Positions 23,118 through 30,792 are shown, counted from the stretch's first letter. The stretch is 30,792 nt of DNA from SZUA-430 sp964646885 (GCA_964646885.1 CAZYFM010000029.1:1-30792), one strand, 5' to 3'. The notes: generated from the letters alone by a model not told the origin. Numbers and translations: made by a program.

Positions 23118-23854
23118 AGTCCGATCAGCTTCGCGCCGGCGATGACGAGCACGACGCCCAGCAGGCGCGTGATCGCGACTGCGGGAAGCTTGATGCCAAG
23201 CGTTGTTCCGGCAACCGCGCCTGCGAGGGCTGCCGCTGCAAGGACGGGCAGCGAGTCGGGCAGGTCCTGCATCGAGGTGTAGTTCCCGGCGAGCCCTGCG
23301 GCTGAGTTCACAAGAATGAAGATGGCAGCGATGCCCGACGCCTGCTTGGGCATCGACCACGCCATGAACAGCAGAAGTGGGGACAGGAAAATTCCGCCGC
23401 CGGTTCCCGTCAGACCCGACAGGAGCCCGATGCACGCGCCGAGCACAAGCGCGATGATCAGCGGCGGGTCCTGGGCCTCGCGCACGCCCCTCAGTTCGAC
23501 CGGCCAGAAGATGCGAAGCGCCGACAGCCACAGAACAACGCCGACCAGCGGCTTGTAGATGTGTCCAGGCAGCTGGATGCCGCCGCCTATGAAGGCCATC
23601 GGGACGGCGGTAACCAGAAAAGGCCAGAGTACGCGCCAGCGAAACATTCCTTCCCGCAGATACCTGACCGCGCCAAGCCCCGAGACGATGATGTTCAGCA
23701 CGAGCGCGGTTGGGCGCATCACCGCTGGAGCCACGCCGAACAGCGCCATGATCGCGATATAGGCCGAGGCACCACCGTGGCCGACGCTGGAGTAGAGCGC
23801 GGCGCCAAGGAAAATGCAGGCGGCAAGGGCGGCTTCTATGGCGGGATCGTGCAT
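23111..23854 (-). CDS. TauE/SafE (TSUP) family membrane permease
   Basis: Polytopic inner-membrane protein (247 residues, about 7-8 helices). It contains the two-fold repeat of the TSUP family: G-H-G-G-A-S-A-Y-I-A-I (about 26-36) and G-T-G-G-G-I-F-L-S-P-L-L (about 150-161). Known relatives move sulfite, sulfoacetate and other sulfur-containing or organic anions; the substrate here is not given by sequence. The 24-bp ModE-box-like palindrome at 23875-23898 lies 20 bases before its ATG, and the ModE-like regulator is divergently encoded, so molybdate- or sulfur-oxyanion-linked transport is a reasonable inference. The ATG start at 23854 precedes the first helix directly. Confidence 0.92.
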   Translation of the reverse strand: MHDPAIEAALAACIFLGAALYSSVGHGGASAYIAIMALFGVAPAVMRPTALVLNIIVSGLGAVRYLREGMFRWRVLWPFLVTAVPMAFIGGGIQLPGHIYKPLVGVVLWLSALRIFWPVELRGVREAQDPPLIIALVLGACIGLLSGLTGTGGGIFLSPLLLFMAWSMPKQASGIAAIFILVNSAAGLAGNYTSMQDLPDSLPVLAAAALAGAVAGTTLGIKLPAVAITRLLGVVLVIAGAKLIGLY

Positions 23855-23874
23855 CGGTGCCGGGAGAGACTGGA

Positions 23875-23898
23875 CGTTATCTGCAGTAGAAGATAACG
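23875..23898. promoter_or_regulatory. ModE-box-like palindrome between the permease and HTH genes
   Basis: Perfect 8-base arms CGTTATCT (23875-23882) and AGATAACG (23891-23898) around 8 bases. The CGTTAT-N12-ATAACG layout matches the operator style bound by ModE-family regulators (CGTTATAT...ATATAACG). It lies 20 bases from the permease ATG and 85 bases from the ModE-like gene. Confidence 0.62.
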
Positions 23899-23983
23899 GT
23901 CGGAACTTAGCGCATGGCTGTCAACCGGTCCATGGGATTGGGATGGCTTTGCAACTTTGCGAGCGATGCGGCAGGATTGCCGC

Positions 23984-24355
23984 ATGCCTCACCTGTCCAT
24001 TCGCATCGATTTGCCGGGAGTGGGTTCGATCGGCCCGGGCAAGGTCCGCTTGCTGGAACTGGTCGGCGAAACCGGTTCCATCCGTCAGGCAGGGCTGGCG
24101 CTCAGGATGAGCTACGCGCGGGCCTGGGGCCTCGTCAGGGAGCTCAACGACATGTTCGGCGAGCCGCTCGTCGAGGCGGCGGCCGGCGGAAGGGCAGGAG
24201 GCGGGGCCACGCTGACAAAGCGGGGGCAACGCGTCGTGAGCCTCTACCGCGCAACCGAAGTCCGCGCCCACCGGGCGGCGCTCCGTCAGGTCAGCGAGCT
24301 CAAGGGCCTGGCCAGCGGAAAGCCTGCAGGCAGGAAGCGCGTTCGCCCCAAGTGA
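23984..24355 (+). CDS. ModE-like stand-alone winged-helix regulator
   Basis: A 123-residue DNA-binding protein equivalent to the N-terminal LysR-type winged helix of ModE. It shows L-L-E-L-V-G-E-T-G-S-I-R-Q-A-G-L-A-L-R followed by S-Y-A-R-A-W-G-L-V, then L-V-E-A-A-A-G-G-R-A-G-G-G-A-T-L-T-K-R-G, which is the characteristic ModE wing with its glycine cluster. It lacks the C-terminal Mop/TOBE molybdate-binding domains of full ModE and ends in a Lys/Arg-rich tail, so how or whether it senses molybdate is open. ATG at 23984 was chosen because AGGA lies about 8 bases upstream; earlier in-frame starts exist at 23957 and 23966. It is divergent from the TauE/SafE gene and 101 bases ahead of the iron-type ABC operon. 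Confidence 0.87.
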   Translation: MPHLSIRIDLPGVGSIGPGKVRLLELVGETGSIRQAGLALRMSYARAWGLVRELNDMFGEPLVEAAAGGRAGGGATLTKRGQRVVSLYRATEVRAHRAALRQVSELKGLASGKPAGRKRVRPK

Positions 24356-24427
24356 GCCCCGGCAACCAAATGGCTGGAAAATGCCGTTTGCAGCGTCATT
24401 TGACCCCATCGCCCCGCAAGCCCTAAT

Positions 24428-24444
24428 TTGAGAATAAGTCGCAA
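24428..24444. promoter_or_regulatory. Fur-box-like palindrome before the ABC permease gene
   Basis: TTGAGAATAAGTCGCAA differs at two of 17 positions from the perfect palindrome TTGAGAATAATTCTCAA, the classical iron-regulator box type. It ends 12 bases before the GTG start, so a bound repressor would cover the transcription or translation start region. Confidence 0.5.
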
Positions 24445-24456
24445 CAAGAGGGTGTC

Positions 24457-26160
24457 GTGGTACTGGCGTCAGAAGGCGCATTGCAGGAGGAAGTGGGGAG
24501 CACCCGGAGCACCGGCGCGCGCGCGGGCACCGCATGGCTGGCAGCTACTGTCGTCTGGTTCGTGATTGCCTTGCCGGTGGTCGCCGTCCTTTCGTTTTCG
24601 GGATCTGACACGCAGGGGCTCTGGGAGCACCTTCGCGGAACAGTCCTTCCCACTTACGTGCTCAACACGATCTTGCTCTGTGCAGGCGTGGTCTCCCTGG
24701 CGGTAACGACCGGCGTCGCCACGGCCTGGCTCGTGACGATGCATGATTTTCCAGGTCGCCGATGGCTGGAGTTCGCGCTGGTGACGCCGCTCGCAATGCC
24801 GGCTTACATCCTCGCCTACGCCTACACGGATTTGTTCCAGGTTACGGGGCCAGTGCAGGCGGCCCTGCGCGACGCAACGGGCTGGGGAGTTCGCGACTAC
24901 TGGTTCCCCGAGATCCGCTCGCTTGCTGGCGCCGTGTTTGTCCTTGGGCACGCATTGTTTCCCTACATCTACCTGATCGCACGCGCGGCATTCATCGAAC
25001 AGTCGGCCAACGCCGTCGAGGCAGCGCGAACACTGGGCCAGTCGCGCTGGATCGCGTTTTTTCGGGTTGCCCTTCCGATGGCACGTCCTGCGATCATGGC
25101 GGGGGCCGTACTGGTGGCGATGGAAACCATGGCCGACTTTGGAGCCGTGAAATACTTCGACCTCGAGGTCTTCACGACCGGCATCTATCGCGCCTGGTTT
25201 GCGACAGGCAATCCGGCCGCCGCGGCCCAGCTCGCTTCCATGCTGCTGCTGGTCGTGCTTGTGGGCGTCTTCGTCGAGCAAGCCAGCAGGGGAAGTCGGA
25301 GATACGCGGCCGCCTCCGGAACGGCACGGCAGGTTCGCCGCGCGCGTCTCTCTGGTTTGACGGGCATCGCAGCGATGTCGCTCTGCTTGCTGCCTGTGCT
25401 TCTCGGCTTCTTCCTTCCGGCAGCGGCGCTCGTGACCATGGCTTATGGTTCCAGGGACGAAGTGGACCAGTCGCGCCTGGTGGAACTCGCGACAAATACG
25501 GGCCTACTGGCGTTTGTTGCCGCTTTGGGGATCGTGGCGCTGTCCGCCGCAACGTCGCTCGCGATGGGCCGCGCAATGGGAATGTGGCGGGGCGTGGTTC
25601 GCTTCGCGCACCTCGGATACGCGACACCGGGTGTCGTCGTGGCAGTGGGCTTGCTGATGGTAGCGGGCGCGATCGACGCGCTTCTGAGGTCGAGCGGCGT
25701 ACTTGCCAACGGCGCAGGCCTGCTGCTGTCCGGATCCTTTGCCGTTCTCATGTATGCCTATCTTGTTCGCTTCTTTGCCGTTGCCCATGGCCCTGTTGAT
25801 GCAGCCTATGTTCAGCAGGGTCCACGCTTCGCTGAGGCGGCAAGGATGTTCGGGCTGCGTCGCCTGGCCATCGCCTGGCGGGTGGAATTGCCAATGATGC
25901 GCGGCACGCTGCTGGCCGCCTGCGCGCTCGTGCTCGTCGACGTCGTGAAGGAGCTGCCTGCAACGATGATCCTGCGGCCCTTCAACTTTGACACGCTGGC
26001 AACGGAGTCATTCCAGTTGGCGACGACCGAGCGTCTCGACCTCGCAGCCGTGCCCGCGCTCGTCATCGCACTGGTGGGATTGCTTCCCGTCGTCATCATT
26101 TGCTTTGGCTTGCGTCAGGTCCGTCCCGGTCATCGCGAGCAGGGAGCACGCGCGTCATGA
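24457..26160 (+). CDS. Iron(III) ABC transporter permease, fused double domain (FbpB-type)
   Basis: Inner-membrane permease of 567 residues with about 12 helices. It is a tandem fusion of two binding-protein-dependent transport domains, as in FbpB/SfuB ferric permeases. Each half has the cytoplasmic EAA loop that docks the ATPase: V-E-A-A-R-T-L-G-Q-S-R (about 187) and A-E-A-A-R-M-F-G-L-R-R (about 457), each followed by P-M and a helix. The GTG start has a strong AGAGGG site. The TGA stop overlaps the ATG of the ATPase gene (ATGA). Thiamine or putrescine permeases have related folds, but the binding protein encoded nearby supports iron. Confidence 0.93.
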   Translation: MVLASEGALQEEVGSTRSTGARAGTAWLAATVVWFVIALPVVAVLSFSGSDTQGLWEHLRGTVLPTYVLNTILLCAGVVSLAVTTGVATAWLVTMHDFPGRRWLEFALVTPLAMPAYILAYAYTDLFQVTGPVQAALRDATGWGVRDYWFPEIRSLAGAVFVLGHALFPYIYLIARAAFIEQSANAVEAARTLGQSRWIAFFRVALPMARPAIMAGAVLVAMETMADFGAVKYFDLEVFTTGIYRAWFATGNPAAAAQLASMLLLVVLVGVFVEQASRGSRRYAAASGTARQVRRARLSGLTGIAAMSLCLLPVLLGFFLPAAALVTMAYGSRDEVDQSRLVELATNTGLLAFVAALGIVALSAATSLAMGRAMGMWRGVVRFAHLGYATPGVVVAVGLLMVAGAIDALLRSSGVLANGAGLLLSGSFAVLMYAYLVRFFAVAHGPVDAAYVQQGPRFAEAARMFGLRRLAIAWRVELPMMRGTLLAACALVLVDVVKELPATMILRPFNFDTLATESFQLATTERLDLAAVPALVIALVGLLPVVIICFGLRQVRPGHREQGARAS

Positions 26161-27197
26161 CGGTTCTGGCATTCAGGGGCGTGCGGCACCTCTACGGCCG
26201 AAAAGTTGCGCTCGAAGACTTCACGCTGGAAGTGGGCAAGGCTCAGGTCGTGGCACTTCTCGGACCATCCGGAAGCGGCAAGACCACGGCGCTGCGTATC
26301 GCGGCGGGCCTCGAGACGCCGGAGAGTGGCGAGGTCTTCGTCAATGGCCGCATGGTGGCAGGCCCAGGCGTGTTCGTGCCCCCCGAGCGTCGCGACATCG
26401 GCCTCCTGTTCCAGGATCTGGCGCTCTTTCCGCACCTCACGGTCGCGGAGAATGTTGGCTTTGGCCTGGCGGGGGCCCGAAGCGGTCGAAAGGGCAAGAT
26501 CGCTGAACTGCTCGAACTCGTTGGCCTCGAGGGGCTGGGTCATCTGTATCCGCATCAATTGTCAGGCGGTCAGCAGCAGCGCGTGGCGCTTGCGCGCGCA
26601 CTGGCACCCGAGCCGGGCGTCTTGCTGCTCGATGAGCCGTTCTCGAACCTCGATGTCGTGCTGCGCCAGCAGGTGAGGCGCGAGATGGTATCGCTGCTGA
26701 ACCGCATTGGAACGTCGGTGCTCTTCGTCACGCACGACCCGGAAGAAGCGCTGTACGTGGCGGACCAGGTCGCTGTGATGGGCAACGGCGTGATCCAGCA
26801 GGTGGCCGCGCCTGAACAGCTCTACTTCGCCCCGGCTAACCGCTTCGTCGCGAGCTTCTTCGGGGATGCGAATGTCATTCCGGCAAATGTCAGGGCGGGC
26901 AGGGCAGAGACACCCTTTGGCGCGATTGAGGCAAGCGCGTTGCCGGATGGTCCTGCAGATGTTGTCGTGCGCACGTCGGGCTTGCTGGTGTCAACTGGAA
27001 CCGAAGCCCATGCCGTCATTCGCGCGGCGCGAATACTCGGTGCCACAATGATGGTGGAGCTCGACCCTTTGCCGTCAACCGGCCTGCGCGAACCCTTGCA
27101 GGCGCGCATGCCGCTGGGGCCGAAGCCGCAGGCCGGCGCGCGTGTATCTCTCGCGCTCGACCCGAGGCTTGCTTTTGCCTTCCCGAAAGAAGGCTGA
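26157..27197 (+). CDS. Iron-type ABC transporter ATP-binding protein (FbpC-like)
   Basis: Cytoplasmic ATPase that powers the importer, 346 residues. Walker A G-P-S-G-S-G-K-T (36-43), Q-loop Gln86, signature L-S-G-G-Q-Q-Q-R (135-142), Walker B L-L-L-D-E-P (156-161), D-loop S-N-L-D and H-loop His193. After about residue 235 a C-terminal TOBE-like regulatory domain follows (N-V-I-P-A-N-V, then A-R-I-L-G-A-T-M-M-V-E-L near 300). The start overlaps the permease stop by four bases. It ends three bases from the stop of the convergent binding-protein gene, with no terminator between them. Confidence 0.94.
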   Translation: MTVLAFRGVRHLYGRKVALEDFTLEVGKAQVVALLGPSGSGKTTALRIAAGLETPESGEVFVNGRMVAGPGVFVPPERRDIGLLFQDLALFPHLTVAENVGFGLAGARSGRKGKIAELLELVGLEGLGHLYPHQLSGGQQQRVALARALAPEPGVLLLDEPFSNLDVVLRQQVRREMVSLLNRIGTSVLFVTHDPEEALYVADQVAVMGNGVIQQVAAPEQLYFAPANRFVASFFGDANVIPANVRAGRAETPFGAIEASALPDGPADVVVRTSGLLVSTGTEAHAVIRAARILGATMMVELDPLPSTGLREPLQARMPLGPKPQAGARVSLALDPRLAFAFPKEG

Positions 27198-27200
27198 AGC

Positions 27201-28211
27201 CTACTTCCAGCCGGTCTCGTCCATGATGCGCGAGGCCTCGATGCTGTTCTTCGCAAAAGCGGCGGCGTTGATGGCATCCTGGCGGAAGGGACCGAACCCG
27301 GCCAGCACCGGATGCGGAGCGACCTTGGGATTGGCCGGATACTCGAGGCTTCCATTGGTCAGGAGTCGCTGCGCTTCAGGCGACAGCAGGAATTCGACGA
27401 AACGGATCGCGTTTTGCTTGTTGGGGGAGTGCTTCGTGATGGCAGCACCCGAAATGTTCACGTGCGTGCCGCGGTCGCCCTGGTTCGGAAACACGACGCC
27501 GAGGCGGCTGGTGATCGCGCGATCTTCCGGTTTGTCCGACGAGATAAGGCGGGCAAGGTAGTACGAGTTCGAGATCGCCACGTCGCCGACGCCGGCGGCC
27601 ACGGCCTTGATCTGGTCGGTGTCGCCGCCCTGCGGCGGTCGCGCAAGATTGGCGACGACGCCGCGGGCCCAAGCGCGGGTCTTGTCGACGCCATGCGCCG
27701 CGATGATCGAGCCCACCAGTCCTAGATTGTAGATGTTGGTGCCGCTCCGCGTAAGCAGCTTGCCTTTCAGGCGCGGATCAGCGAGCGATTCATAGGTCTG
27801 GATCTGAGAAGGATTGATGCGATCCTTGTGATACACAAGCACACGGGCGCGAACGGCGAGGCCGTACCAGTTTCCGTCCGGGTGACGAAGGTGGGCAGGC
27901 AGCAGCGCATCAAGCGACGGGATGCGCACGGGCTGCAGCAGGCCGGCGTCAGACGCATGCGACAGGCGTCCTGCATCGACGGTGATCAGCACATCCGCAG
28001 GTGAGCCGGCGCCTTCGCTTTTGAGGCGCTGCACCAGCTGGTCGTGCTCGGCTTCCACCACATTGACCTTGATGCCGGTCGAGCGCGTGAACGCGTCCCA
28101 AAGCGCCTGGTCGCTTCCGTAATGCCGGGCCGAGAGAACGTTGACCTCGCCGGCAAACGCGGCTCCGCCCAAGAGGCAGGTCGTGAGAAGAAGCGAGAAA
28201 AAGCGGATCAT
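27201..28211 (-). CDS. Iron(III) ABC transporter substrate-binding protein (FbpA/FutA-like)
   Basis: Periplasmic binding protein of 336 residues with a signal peptide (1-20, cleavage after A-F-A). The mature part begins V-N-V-L-S-A-R-H-Y, a common start in ferric-binding proteins; His30/Tyr31 are candidates for metal contact. The twin tyrosines S-N-S-Y-Y-L-A-R-L (Tyr217-218) are the hallmark iron ligands of this family. F-V-E-F-L-L-S-P-E-A-Q near 290 is also typical. It is transcribed towards the permease/ATPase operon from the other strand, so it can be expressed separately and at higher level. A Fur-box-like palindrome 15 bases upstream of the ATG suggests iron control. Confidence 0.95.
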   Translation of the reverse strand: MIRFFSLLLTTCLLGGAAFAGEVNVLSARHYGSDQALWDAFTRSTGIKVNVVEAEHDQLVQRLKSEGAGSPADVLITVDAGRLSHASDAGLLQPVRIPSLDALLPAHLRHPDGNWYGLAVRARVLVYHKDRINPSQIQTYESLADPRLKGKLLTRSGTNIYNLGLVGSIIAAHGVDKTRAWARGVVANLARPPQGGDTDQIKAVAAGVGDVAISNSYYLARLISSDKPEDRAITSRLGVVFPNQGDRGTHVNISGAAITKHSPNKQNAIRFVEFLLSPEAQRLLTNGSLEYPANPKVAPHPVLAGFGPFRQDAINAAAFAKNSIEASRIMDETGWK

Positions 28212-28225
28212 GGCAGCACCAGTAT

Positions 28226-28242
28226 TTAAGAATGAAACTCAA
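28226..28242. promoter_or_regulatory. Fur-box-like palindrome before the iron-binding-protein gene
   Basis: TTAAGAATGAAACTCAA matches 13 of 17 positions of TTGAGAATAATTCTCAA and resembles the box before the permease gene. It begins 15 bases before the binding-protein start codon (minus strand). Confidence 0.42.
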
Positions 28243-28348
28243 TTGCAGACGATATAGCGGCCGCAGTCCGCCGCCGCAAGCCCCTCTCAATTGACAGAGT
28301 GCCTCGTCACCGACATGCATCGGACAACATCAGCAATCGGGAAAGACC

Positions 28349-29086
28349 ATGAAGGGCGACACGGATTTCAGCGGCAGGAACGTTCTCGTCGTGGGCGGTT
28401 CAAGCGGCATCGGCAATGGCATTGCCCATGGCTTCCGCCAGCGCGGTGGCAAGGTGCACGTCTGGGGCACCCGGGCCAGGGCCGCCGACTACAGTCCGGA
28501 AGAAGGGTCGGACCTGTCAGGTCTCGGCTATGACTGCGTGGATGTTGGCGACCCGGATGCCATTGAAAAGGCGCCTGCGCCGTTCGCCTCGCTCGACGTG
28601 CTCGTGCTCTGCCAGGGCACGGTCGTCTACAAGAAGGGCGAGTTCGAGCGACCCGGCTGGGACAGGGTCATGGCGGTGAACCTCGACAGCCTCATGAACT
28701 GTGCCCGCAAGTTTCGCGAACAGCTGGCTGCCACAAAAGGCTCCCTCATCATCGTGAGTTCGATTTCGGGCTTGAAGGCCAACGTCGGCAATCCGGCCTA
28801 CGCGGCGTCAAAGGCCGGTGCGATCAGCCTGACCAAGACGCTGGGTCAGGCCTGGGCGCGTGACGGCATTCGGGTGAATGGCCTGGCTCCCGGACTCGTC
28901 GACACGAAGCTCACCAAGGTCACGACCGAAAACCCGCAACGGCGCGCAGGTGCGCTGGCGAACATTCCGCAGGGACGTCTCGGCTTGCCCGAAGACATGG
29001 CGGGCGCCGCGATCTTCCTCGCCTCTCCGCTGGCATCCTATGTCACGGGCCACACGCTCATTGTCGACGGCGGCTTGTCGCTCTAG
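28349..29086 (+). CDS. Short-chain dehydrogenase/reductase (SDR)
   Basis: Soluble NAD(P)-dependent oxidoreductase of 245 residues, classical SDR. Cofactor motif V-G-G-S-S-G-I-G (15-22), C-Q-G-T (88-91, the N-A-G equivalent), catalytic Ser in V-S-S-I-S (Ser138 by usual alignment), Tyr151 and Lys155 in Y-A-A-S-K, and the C-terminal Y-V-T-G-H-T-L-I-V-D-G-G. Substrate is not evident. Downstream, 21 bases away, is a zinc alcohol dehydrogenase, so the two form an apparent operon and may act on one alcohol/ketone pathway (inference). A TTGACA -35-like hexamer is present at 28291 but no good -10 follows. Confidence 0.94.
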   Translation: MKGDTDFSGRNVLVVGGSSGIGNGIAHGFRQRGGKVHVWGTRARAADYSPEEGSDLSGLGYDCVDVGDPDAIEKAPAPFASLDVLVLCQGTVVYKKGEFERPGWDRVMAVNLDSLMNCARKFREQLAATKGSLIIVSSISGLKANVGNPAYAASKAGAISLTKTLGQAWARDGIRVNGLAPGLVDTKLTKVTTENPQRRAGALANIPQGRLGLPEDMAGAAIFLASPLASYVTGHTLIVDGGLSL

Positions 29087-29107
29087 GGGGCAGGGAAGGA
29101 ACGCGTG

Positions 29108-30148
29108 ATGAAGGCTCTCAGGTACTACGGCGAACGGGACATTCGCTGCGAAGCCATGGATGATCCCAGGCTCATGTCCGATCGCGATGCGATCGTGAAG
29201 ATGACGGCCTGCTCGATCTGCGGCAGCGATCTTCACATCTATCACGGACACGGGTTCTCCCAGGATGTCGGCTTCTGCGTGGGCCACGAGGCAGTCGGCG
29301 AAGTCATGGAAGTGGGTCGCGCCGTGACGCGCGTGAAGCCCGGTGACATGGTGATGATGCCGGCCGCCGTGGGCTGCGGCGCCTGCCGCTCGTGTCTGTC
29401 AGGCAATGTGATTGGCTGCGAGAACAATGGCGCGGGCTGTTACGGACTGTCGGCGCGACTTCAGGGTGTTCAGGCTGAAGCCTTCCGCGTGCCCGCCGCC
29501 GACATGAATGCCGTGAAGATCCCGGAAGGGATCACGCAGGACCAGGCGCTGATGATGACGGACGCCATGGCAACAGCCTGGTTTGGCGCACGCAACGCAG
29601 ACATAAGGCCCGGCAGCAGCGTCGCCGTCATTGGCTTGGGACCGATCGGTCTCATGGCCGTCGAAAGCGCCTGGGTCATGGGTGCGCATGTCGTCTACGC
29701 GATTGACCCGGTGGCCGAACGCCGGGCCCTGGCTGAAAAGCTGGGCGCTGTCGCGCTGCATCCCGATGCAGCACTCGAAACGATCCGCGAGGCCACGCAT
29801 GACCGAAAACTCGACTGCGTCGTCGAGGCTGTGGGCAGCGACGCGACGGTTGATCTCTCGCTGCGCCTGATCGGACGGCGCGGCACGGTATCGGTGATTG
29901 GCGTGCAGCAGTCCCGCCGATATTCATTCCCGCTGGAGCGCGCCTTTGCGGCAGGCCTCACCTTCCGCATTGGCACCTGCTCGGTGCCCGAGGAATTGCC
30001 CACTTTGTTCCCGTTGATCCGCTCGGGGCGTCTCAGGCCGGAACGCTACATCAGCCATCGCCTGCCGTTGACGCAAGGTGCCGAGGCCTACCGCATGTTC
30101 GACCGTCGCGAGGCTGGCGCACTCAAGATGGTCCTCACGCCAGGCTGA
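29108..30148 (+). CDS. Zinc-dependent alcohol dehydrogenase (MDR superfamily)
   Basis: Medium-chain dehydrogenase, 346 residues. Catalytic zinc ligands Cys38 (C-S-I-C-G-S-D) and His60-Glu61 (G-H-E-A-V-G); structural zinc loop C-G-A-C-R-S-C-L-S-G-N-V-I-G-C (Cys90, 93, 96, 104) intact. Rossmann motif G-L-G-P-I-G near residue 174 and a nearby acidic residue (I-D-P-V) suggest NAD preference. Substrate unknown. ATG at 29108 is taken rather than the GTG at 29105 because GGAAGGA is 8 bases upstream. It follows the SDR gene in the same direction with a short gap. Confidence 0.94.
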   Translation: MKALRYYGERDIRCEAMDDPRLMSDRDAIVKMTACSICGSDLHIYHGHGFSQDVGFCVGHEAVGEVMEVGRAVTRVKPGDMVMMPAAVGCGACRSCLSGNVIGCENNGAGCYGLSARLQGVQAEAFRVPAADMNAVKIPEGITQDQALMMTDAMATAWFGARNADIRPGSSVAVIGLGPIGLMAVESAWVMGAHVVYAIDPVAERRALAEKLGAVALHPDAALETIREATHDRKLDCVVEAVGSDATVDLSLRLIGRRGTVSVIGVQQSRRYSFPLERAFAAGLTFRIGTCSVPEELPTLFPLIRSGRLRPERYISHRLPLTQGAEAYRMFDRREAGALKMVLTPG

Positions 30149-30399
30149 AGCCGTAGCGCCTACCCGACAGTCGGTTGCCGCCGCTTGTTTCCGCACGTCT
30201 GTGCCACCACATCCCGATCATGCAAGTCCCGGGCGCAACGTGACGCGCGCTTGCCGCCACAAGCGGCAGCGCCATCATGACACCACGGACAAGTAAACGA
30301 TAAAAGCGATCAAAAATACACATTTAATTCGCTTCAGTCGAATGGGGCGGGTCCGTAGGATTCAGCAATGACAGCGCCATGAGGCGCACAGGAGGAACG
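30149..30399. other. 251-base intergenic region before katG
   Basis: No gene seen. A hairpin TGCCGC/GCGGCA (30252-30268, 5-base loop, no T-run) may mark the end of the alcohol-dehydrogenase transcript. From about 30290 the sequence becomes AT-rich (30294-30332) and should hold the katG promoter. A GAT-N7-ATC dyad at 30299-30311 recalls an OxyR half-site pair, but the match is weak. Confidence 0.35.
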
Positions 30400-30792
30400 A
30401 TGACCGCGAACGACAAGGGAAAGACTGGAAAGTGCCCCGTGATGCATGGGGCTGCGCCGCACGCAACGTCTCGGGCGCAATCGAATGGTGACTGGTGGCC
30501 GAACCAGCTTAATCTCAGGATCCTCCACCAGCATGCGCCGCAGTCCAGCCCGATGGACGCTGACTTCAGCTACGCGAAGGCTTTCGGCGAACTCGACTAC
30601 ACCGCGCTGAAGAAGGACCTGCACGCGCTGATGACGGACTCGCAGGACTGGTGGCCCGCGGACTGGGGACACTATGGTGGCCTGTTCATCCGCATGGCGT
30701 GGCACAGCGCCGGCACCTACCGGACTGCAGACGGTCGCGGCGGAGCTGGAACCGGCAATCAGCGCTTTGCCCCGCTGAACAGCTGGCCCGAC
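30400..30792 (+). CDS. katG: Catalase-peroxidase KatG, N-terminal part (cut by window end)
   Basis: Bifunctional haem catalase/peroxidase that removes hydrogen peroxide; only the first 131 codons are present. The N-terminus has G-K-C-P (10-13), then D-W-W-P-N-Q-L-N-L (31-39), L-D-Y-T-A-L-K-K-D-L, W-W-P-A-D-W-G-H-Y-G-G (84-94) and the distal haem-pocket motif I-R-M-A-W-H-S-A-G-T-Y-R with Arg98, Trp101 and His102. Trp101 is the residue that forms the Met-Tyr-Trp adduct in characterised KatG. ATG at 30400 follows AGGAGG (30390-30395). The frame stays open to the last base. Confidence 0.97.
   Translation, partial: MTANDKGKTGKCPVMHGAAPHATSRAQSNGDWWPNQLNLRILHQHAPQSSPMDADFSYAKAFGELDYTALKKDLHALMTDSQDWWPADWGHYGGLFIRMAWHSAGTYRTADGRGGAGTGNQRFAPLNSWPD

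Noticed and set aside
24457..27197. Molybdate transporter, because of the adjacent ModE-like gene
   Set aside because: The permease is a fused FbpB-type protein and the binding protein has the twin-Tyr iron motif; the Fur-like boxes also point to iron.
28291..28320. TTGACA as a -35 element for the SDR gene
   Set aside because: No acceptable -10 hexamer at 15-19 bases; not listed as a promoter.

Overview
The window reads as a chromosomal segment of a GC-rich alphaproteobacterium, probably a Hyphomicrobiales-like lineage; no finer placement is supportable. Evidence: the compact cluster obg-proB-proA-nadD-rsfS-rlmH followed by envC-ctpA-divergent polysaccharide deacetylase-rppH on one strand, the rplU-rpmA-GNAT-obg order, a textbook CtrA box (TTAA-N7-TTAAC), and frequent GTG/TTG starts with 4-base stop/start overlaps. 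No rRNA, tRNA, CRISPR, insertion sequence or prophage was recognised.

Layout. (a) 1-2.2 kb: 3' part of a large autotransporter closed by a strong terminator. (b) 2.3-5.0 kb: a CtrA-box-preceded methyl-accepting chemotaxis protein and a small secreted Pro/Ala/Glu-rich protein with a C-terminal membrane anchor. (c) 4.99-7.3 kb, minus strand: a translationally coupled cytosolic Asp-box (BNR) propeller protein plus a MoaD/ThiS-like ubiquitin-fold protein ending in GG, and an alpha/beta hydrolase. (d) 7.3-20 kb, minus strand: the envelope/RNA/proline/NAD/ribosome-assembly cluster (rppH, yibQ-like, ctpA, envC, gpmA, thiolase, rlmH, rsfS, nadD, proA, proB, obg). Between envC and rlmH lie gpmA, a thiolase and two small plus-strand genes. 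(e) 20.1-21.5 kb, minus: GNAT acetyltransferase and rplU-rpmA with a consensus promoter and terminator. (f) 21.6-24.4 kb: rlmJ, a secreted beta/gamma-crystallin-like protein, a TauE/SafE-type permease, and a ModE-like stand-alone winged helix. A 24-bp ModE-box-like palindrome sits just upstream of the permease gene. (g) 24.4-28.2 kb: a complete ferric-iron ABC importer arranged as convergent units (fused permease + ATPase on plus, binding protein on minus), each preceded by a Fur-box-like palindrome. (h) 28.3-30.8 kb: an SDR and a zinc alcohol dehydrogenase in tandem, then the start of katG running off the end.

How the genes fit together. The core block joins ribosome biogenesis (Obg, RsfS, RlmH, L21, L27, RlmJ), proline and NAD synthesis, and cell-separation/peptidoglycan remodelling (EnvC, CtpA). 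The right-hand accessory part is metal and redox themed: a possible molybdate/oxyanion regulator-permease pair, iron import with iron-box-like operators, and catalase-peroxidase. The most interesting candidates for undescribed biology are the ModE-like HTH/TauE pair with its operator-like palindrome and the cytosolic BNR/MoaD-like pair.
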